From: Proruminimicrobium sp964487915
GTDB taxonomy: Bacteria; Elusimicrobiota; Endomicrobiia; Endomicrobiales; Endomicrobiaceae
Direction of reading: 5' to 3'
DNA length: 64,000 nt
Assembly: GCA_964487915.1 (NCBI GenBank)
Contig: CAZASN010000002.1
Coordinates: 310,001 to 374,000, forward strand
Of the stretch, positions 59,948-64,000 are shown one piece after another; positions within the stretch are counted from its first letter, which is position 1, and every line of letters starts with the position of its first letter. The position numbers and the translations under genes are program-made. The notes under the pieces are model-generated. The model was not told the origin of the DNA and did no database searches. It saw nothing but the letters and a program-made list of their open reading frames with translations.

Positions 59948-61984
59948 ATGCTTAAACAAATAATAAAAAGACTCTTTTTACTTAACGTGATTTTCCTTTT
60001 TCTGATGACCGTCTACAGAATAATATTTACGTTTTATTACGCGCCTGCCGGTTTAGATGCTTACCGGGACGGGCTTGTTAAAGCTTTTATACTCGGCGTC
60101 AGATATGATGCGGCTGTTCTTGCCTATATCAATAGTTTTGCGGTTCTTGCTTTTATAATTTTTATTTTTAAGGGAAACAAGAAAATATTTCTCGGTTTTA
60201 TGAATAGTTTGAAATATTACTATACATTTTTTTTTGGCAGCGTTATTTTAATATTATGCGTTGATTTCGGTTTTTATTCCTATTTTCAAAATCATATAAA
60301 TATTCTGATTTTCGGTATTTTTGAGGACGATACAAAAGCTTTGTTTTCAACTCTTGCCAAAAATTACCCGCTTGCGCTTGTCGCCGCCGGTTTTATCGCG
60401 GTTTTTGTAGTAATTTATTTTTTGTCCAAAAGAATTCTTGAAAAAAATATAGGCGGTTTTTATCCTGAAAAAGTTAAACCCGGATATAAAATTTTGATTT
60501 GTCTGCTTCTTGCGGGGATAACTTTTATAACGGCAAGAGGCTCTTTCAAGATGTTCCCTCTCGGAGTTGACGACAGTGAGATTGCAAATAATGCTTTTAT
60601 TAACAAAGTGGGAATAAACGCATTATATACTCTTCAGGCGGCGTTTGACGCCAGATTAAAAGAAAACAGAGGCATGGATTATATCGCAAAAATGGGGTAT
60701 TCAAAGGAAGATCCGGCGAGGATTTTTAGCGATTACCTTAATATTGACGTAAATAAGATAGATAAAAACGTTCCTGAAAAATCTCTGGAAAGAAAGACGA
60801 AATACAATAAGGCCGCGGAAAAAATTAAGCCGAATGTAATTCTTATAGTTATGGAATCTCTCGGCACGGATTTAATGCATTACGACAGCCCCACATTCAA
60901 TGTTTTGGGTGAATTTAAAAAACACATGGATCAGGATATAACATTTTATAATTTTATGCCCGGTCATATAGGAACTATAGGAAGTCTTGAAGCCGTTATC
61001 ACAAATATTCAGCGTATGCCCTCTTCTAAATATTTAAGTCAGTCAAAATATGCTTATAACAAGTATTTTTTCTCGGGACCTATGCCTTATAAAAATAATA
61101 ATTATGAAACTGTCTTTATGTACGGAGGCAATGCCGGATGGAGAAATTCCGGATCTTATATGCCAAATCTCGGATTTGATTTGATTATGGGCGAAGGAAG
61201 CATGTCTAAAGAATATGAAAGAAACGAGTGGGGTATTTACGACGAATATCTTTTTGAGAATATTTTTAAAGTTCTTGAAAAAAACGACAATAAAAAATTT
61301 ATTTATGTTTTAACTACTTCAAATCATCCGCCGTATACGCTTCCGAGTGAATATAAAAAGATGCCGCTTGAAATAACGGAAGAATTGAAAAATGACATAA
61401 CGGGGGATATGAAATTATCAGAAATGCGTTTTGCCGCTTACCAGTACGCATGCCAGAAAGCCGGAGAATTTTTAACAAAACTTAAAAAATCAAAATATGC
61501 GGACAATACGATAGTCGCAATTACCGGCGATCATAATTTTTGGAGCGTTTTTTCTTACACGACAGAAAGAAAGCTTGATATGTTAAGCGTGCCTTTTTAT
61601 CTTTATATTCCGGAGAAGTTAAAACCCGATGTTAAAAAAATTGATACAAAAACATTCGGGTCTCACAGCGACATAATGCCGACACTGTACGAACTTTCTC
61701 TTTCAAATACTGTTTACTGGGCTGTCGGCAAAAATTTGCTTTCTCCTGAAGCCTCAAATAATACGGCATCAAACGACGTCGGACTAATCGCAAATCAAAA
61801 ATACGCCGTATTGTACAATTTTAATTCAGACAGCGCCAAATCTTACTCTTGGAATAAAGATAAACCGAGAGAAATGGTTCGTTGTGAACAAACTAAGGAG
61901 CATGAAACCATGCTCAAACACTACAAATCAGGAGTTGCAATCGCCCAGTATATGCTAAAAAACGACAGGGCAATCATAAAATAA
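59948..61984 (+). CDS. LtaS/MdoB-type phosphoglycerol transferase
   Basis: 678 aa. Five membrane helices fill the first 215 residues, then a linker and an extracytoplasmic sulfatase-like domain. Metal-site residues are E303 in 'VMESLG', the nucleophile T343 in 'GHIGTIGS' and D528/H529 in 'ITGDHNFW'. Known relatives transfer glycerol phosphate from phosphatidylglycerol to teichoic acids or periplasmic glucans; in a diderm an MdoB-like or lipid-modifying role is more likely. CGGAG precedes the ATG. Confidence 0.88.
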   Translation: MLKQIIKRLFLLNVIFLFLMTVYRIIFTFYYAPAGLDAYRDGLVKAFILGVRYDAAVLAYINSFAVLAFIIFIFKGNKKIFLGFMNSLKYYYTFFFGSVILILCVDFGFYSYFQNHINILIFGIFEDDTKALFSTLAKNYPLALVAAGFIAVFVVIYFLSKRILEKNIGGFYPEKVKPGYKILICLLLAGITFITARGSFKMFPLGVDDSEIANNAFINKVGINALYTLQAAFDARLKENRGMDYIAKMGYSKEDPARIFSDYLNIDVNKIDKNVPEKSLERKTKYNKAAEKIKPNVILIVMESLGTDLMHYDSPTFNVLGEFKKHMDQDITFYNFMPGHIGTIGSLEAVITNIQRMPSSKYLSQSKYAYNKYFFSGPMPYKNNNYETVFMYGGNAGWRNSGSYMPNLGFDLIMGEGSMSKEYERNEWGIYDEYLFENIFKVLEKNDNKKFIYVLTTSNHPPYTLPSEYKKMPLEITEELKNDITGDMKLSEMRFAAYQYACQKAGEFLTKLKKSKYADNTIVAITGDHNFWSVFSYTTERKLDMLSVPFYLYIPEKLKPDVKKIDTKTFGSHSDIMPTLYELSLSNTVYWAVGKNLLSPEASNNTASNDVGLIANQKYAVLYNFNSDSAKSYSWNKDKPREMVRCEQTKEHETMLKHYKSGVAIAQYMLKNDRAIIK

Positions 61985-61999
61985 CGCGTGTTTTAAGAT

Positions 62000-62028
62000 T
62001 TGTTAGCGAAAGTTAAATAGTGTATAAT
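62000..62028 (+). promoter_or_regulatory. Promoter of tRNA-Glu
   Basis: TTGTTA (62000-62005), 17-bp spacer, perfect TATAAT (62023-62028). Confidence 0.75.
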
Positions 62029-62045
62029 AAACCGGTAAGTTTAAT

Positions 62046-62119
62046 GCCGCCATCGTCTAGCGGTTTAGGACATCGCCCTCTCAAGGCGGAGATCACGGGT
62101 TCAAATCCCGTTGGCGGCG
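62046..62119 (+). tRNA. tRNA-Glu (anticodon CTC)
   Basis: 74 nt. Acceptor GCCGCCA/TGGCGGC with discriminator G; anticodon stem TCGCC/GGCGG around CTCTCAA gives CTC; T arm CGGG-TTCAAAT-CCCG. CCA is not encoded. Confidence 0.95.
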
Positions 62120-62135
62120 TTATCGTAAAAATAAA

Positions 62136-62163
62136 AATCCGGTTCTAAAACCGGATTTTTTTT
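62136..62163 (+). terminator. Intrinsic terminator after tRNA-Glu
   Basis: AATCCGGTT-CTAA-AACCGGATT followed by eight T residues; preceding A residues also allow termination of the convergent HTH gene. Confidence 0.9.
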
Positions 62164-62176
62164 ATTATTTTTGATT

Positions 62177-62527
62177 TTATTTTTTTAACTTTTCAAGTTC
62201 CAGTTCTTTTTTCAGAATTGCATTTTCTCTTTTCAAAAGTTCTATTTCTTTTTTTGCAAGATAAACTTCTCTGGCTTCATTAAGCGAAAAAGAGTTTGCA
62301 TCATTGACATGAGAACTGATTTCAAATATTTTTTGAAGCTCGGATTCCGGTTTTTTAAAAAGTTTTGACATTTTTTTTATGTTTTCTTCGGAAGGCGATT
62401 GAATACCCTTAAACCACGCGCCGACTGCAGGATGAGAAATGCCGAGCAGTCTGGCCAATTTTAACTGACTTCCCCGAAGTTTGCCTTTATTGACGCTTTT
62501 GAAAAAATCGTTTTTTTCTTTATTCAC
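62177..62527 (-). CDS. Small HTH protein with C-terminal coiled coil
   Basis: 116 aa from GTG at 62525-62527, chosen because AGGAGAA (62531-62537) precedes it; an upstream TTG in frame is unlikely. The HTH reads 'GSQLKLARLLGISHPAVGAWFKGIQSP' (key S-Q-x-x-L-A-x-L-L-G-I-S-x-x-A-V-x-x-W), a Cro/XRE-like fold. The C-terminal 40 residues are a Lys/Glu coiled coil, probably for dimerisation. Divergent from 62548 promoter and adjacent to an operator-like palindrome, so it likely regulates that promoter. Confidence 0.75.
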   Translation of the reverse strand: MNKEKNDFFKSVNKGKLRGSQLKLARLLGISHPAVGAWFKGIQSPSEENIKKMSKLFKKPESELQKIFEISSHVNDANSFSLNEAREVYLAKKEIELLKRENAILKKELELEKLKK

Positions 62528-62547
62528 GAATTCTCCTGATAAACATC

Positions 62548-62594
62548 TTGACAAAAAAGACCTTTTAAATTACAATATAATTACAATGTAATTA
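62548..62594 (+). promoter_or_regulatory. Rightward promoter with operator-like palindrome
   Basis: TTGACA (62548-62553), 17-bp spacer, TACAAT (62571-62576). TAATTAC-AAT-GTAATTA (62578-62594) covers the predicted start. A candidate site for the divergent HTH protein. Confidence 0.6.
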
Positions 62595-62632
62595 AAATTT
62601 CTGAAATATAAGATTTTAAAAGGGAAACAGTT

Positions 62633-62836
62633 ATGGATTGCGAAAGGATACTGCGAATAATTAAACGTAACAATATAAATATTGTTGCGGGTTTCGCTGA
62701 CTCCGTAACAGTAACATCAGGTAGAGAGCGTAGATTTTTACCAGTAGTATTACACTCTCACCTGATGTCCCTTAAAAGTTTATTAATTATACAAAAAATC
62801 ATAATTTGTATCAATTTTATTGATTTGTCCGCATAA
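62633..62836 (+). CDS. Possible small protein, 67 aa, overlapping hairpins
   Basis: A frame with AGGGAAA upstream and a plausible N-terminal helix ('CERILRIIKRNNINIV'). The DNA also contains AACAATAT-AA-ATATTGTT (62669-62686) and a long hairpin with arms ACATCAGGT..GAGAG and CTCTC.ACCTGATGT (62714-62768). The transcript may therefore be a structured RNA rather than a message. No family recognised. Confidence 0.35.
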   Translation: MDCERILRIIKRNNINIVAGFADSVTVTSGRERRFLPVVLHSHLMSLKSLLIIQKIIICINFIDLSA

Positions 62837-62902
62837 AAATACTTTGAAAAAATAAAATTTTATGTTTGTAACCGCGCCGGCCGGTCGTAATAAGGGAAAA
62901 GT

Positions 62903-63097
62903 ATGCTGGTAATAATTAATGCAAAACACAAGTCAAAATTTATAAACAGACTCCGCAAAGCAGAGATAAAAAACCAGATTGCGGAAGTAAGATATTATAA
63001 AAAGATGATTTTAATGAAAGGCGGTTATTGTTTCAAACAGTATCTTGAAAATTCGCTGTCCGAACTGCGCAGTCTTTTAAAAAACAGACATGTATAG
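62903..63097 (+). CDS. Small basic protein, 64 aa, unknown
   Basis: Frame with AAGGGAAAAG before the ATG. The product is Lys/Arg-rich and helical ('INRLRKAEIKNQIAEVRYYKK'), with one Cys and no signal peptide. No family recognised. It lies between the small 62633 frame and serS. Region 62837-62902 and 63098-63211 show nothing else I can name. Confidence 0.45.
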   Translation: MLVIINAKHKSKFINRLRKAEIKNQIAEVRYYKKMILMKGGYCFKQYLENSLSELRSLLKNRHV

Positions 63098-63214
63098 TTT
63101 AAAAATTATTTATAAATCAATATCTCTCCTTGCCAAATAATTCACAAAAACATAAAATCTAAAAGTACAAAAATAACTTAAATTTTTTTTAAAAGAATAA
63201 ACCGGGAGACGATG

Positions 63215-64000
63215 ATGCTAGATATAAAATTGTTTAGGGAAAATCTTGAATATGTTCAAAACGGTCTTAAAAAAAGAGGTTTTGATACGAATTTTGAAAC
63301 TTTAATAAATCTTGATAACGACAGAAGAAAACTTATATTAGAGATAGAGCAGGCAAGACTGAGAAGAAATTCAGATTCTGAAATGATAGGCAAACTTAAA
63401 AGAGAAGGCAAAGAGCCGGATGCCGCTCTTTTGGAAGAATTAGATCAGTTCAGAGTGAGAATTCAGGAAAACGAAAGATTTTTGCTTAATGTTGAAAATC
63501 AAATTGAAGATATTTTAATGCGAATCCCTAATATTCCCGATGAAAGCGTTCCTCTCGGAAAAGATTCAAAAGATAATGTCGTGGTCAGAACGGTAGGGGA
63601 TATTCCTAAATTTTCATTTAAGCCTAAACATCACTGGGAAATAGGGGAAAAACTTGATATTCTTGATTTTGAAGCCGCGTCAAAAGTGTCCGGTTCAAGA
63701 TTTGCTCTTTTGAAAAATGAAGGATGCGCTCTTGAAAGAGCGATAATAAGTTTCTTTCTTGATACGCATAAACAGAAAGGATATACAGAAATAATGGCAC
63801 CTTATCTTGTAAATAAAGCTTCCATGAGAGGAACAGGGCAGCTTCCTAAATTTGAAGAAGAACTTTTTAAATGCACGGAAGACGAACTTTATCTTATACC
63901 GACTGCCGAAGTATCGGTAACAAACATACACAGGGACGAAGTTCTTGAAGAAGTTTCTCTTACAAAAAAATATGCGTCTTATTCAGCCTGTTTCAGAAGA
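63215..64000 (+). CDS. serS: Seryl-tRNA synthetase, N-terminal 262 aa (runs off window)
   Basis: The start is the second of two tandem ATGs (63212, 63215) because GGGAG (63204-63208) is then 6 bp away. The typical opening 'MLDIKLFRENLEYVQNGLKKRG' is followed by the long antiparallel coiled-coil arm (about 30-105) that grips tRNA-Ser. The class II core begins 'GSRFALLKNEGCALERAI', with 'APYLVNKASMRGTGQLPKFEE' and 'YLIPTAEV' (motif 2 region ending at the window edge with 'CFRR'). It charges tRNA-Ser and tRNA-Sec. No T-box is seen upstream. Confidence 0.96.
   Translation, partial: MLDIKLFRENLEYVQNGLKKRGFDTNFETLINLDNDRRKLILEIEQARLRRNSDSEMIGKLKREGKEPDAALLEELDQFRVRIQENERFLLNVENQIEDILMRIPNIPDESVPLGKDSKDNVVVRTVGDIPKFSFKPKHHWEIGEKLDILDFEAASKVSGSRFALLKNEGCALERAIISFFLDTHKQKGYTEIMAPYLVNKASMRGTGQLPKFEEELFKCTEDELYLIPTAEVSVTNIHRDEVLEEVSLTKKYASYSACFRR

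Noticed and set aside
62714..62768. Terminator at the long hairpin
   Set aside because: No T run follows on either strand, so it is unlikely to end transcription.
62633..63097. Diversity-generating retroelement remnant
   Set aside because: No reverse transcriptase, template repeat or variable gene is visible; only hairpins and small frames.

Overview
The window is an AT-rich stretch of chromosome from a diderm bacterium that looks anaerobic. Envelope genes place it among outer-membrane organisms: the LolC/E and LolD lipoprotein exporter, a TamB-like giant, an AsmA-like protein, an MlaE permease and a predicted outer-membrane barrel. The oxygen-sensitive or anaerobe-style genes are several radical-SAM enzymes, ThiH, U32 proteins and paired ferredoxin/MinD ATPases. 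Low GC, this gene set and a T-box-controlled trp operon would fit Elusimicrobiota (an Endomicrobium-like lineage), but that is inference from gene style, not a database match.

Layout. 1-5.1 kb is accessory: a partial DUF4393/Abi-alpha gene with a PD-(D/E)xK-like partner, an NlpC/P60 hydrolase and a Fic protein. 5.1-16.8 kb (minus strand) is core: hemW, tamB-like, ilvE, lolD, lolC/E, lysS and tRNA-Leu(CAA). 16.85-23.5 kb (plus) is a complete trpEGDCFBA operon behind a strong sigma70-type promoter and a tryptophan T-box. 23.7-31.2 kb carries an SPL-like radical-SAM gene and a three-gene locus of exported proteins that I do not recognise. 31.2-40.9 kb mixes accessory cassettes (HsdR_N-like nuclease plus DUF2971; a 284-aa orphan; an HNH protein with a calcium-loop motif; a second SPL-like radical-SAM gene) with the thiSFGHE operon. 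40.9-45.8 kb (minus) holds serC and a six-gene DUF134/Mrp/NifX-like/MinD-ferredoxin operon under an evident operator. 45.9-51 kb (plus) is rpsF-ssb-rpsR-rplI-dnaB-alr-mlaE. 51-54.8 kb (minus) is a membrane protein, rimI, recA and an AddB/Cas4-like nuclease. 54.9-64 kb contains a U32 pair with a glycosyltransferase, an AsmA-like protein, a coiled-coil protein, an LtaS/MdoB-like transferase, tRNA-Glu(CTC), a small HTH regulator and the 5' part of serS.

The most unusual material is between the genes. Two families of dispersed repeats (A, about 130 bp, seven recognisable copies; B, about 250-570 bp, three copies) fold into nested hairpins. Their arm sequences differ between copies yet keep pairing, which is compensatory change readable directly from the text. 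A-family copies flank the accessory genes, share a right terminus with B copy 3, and carry promoter-like boxes in that terminus. Two unrelated accessory genes also share the same upstream block, including the start of a small reading frame (MQE..ALSQ). Together these suggest a system of structured, hairpin-bounded accessory cassettes. A third repeat family (C), rich in AAGCTT, lies at four other gene borders.
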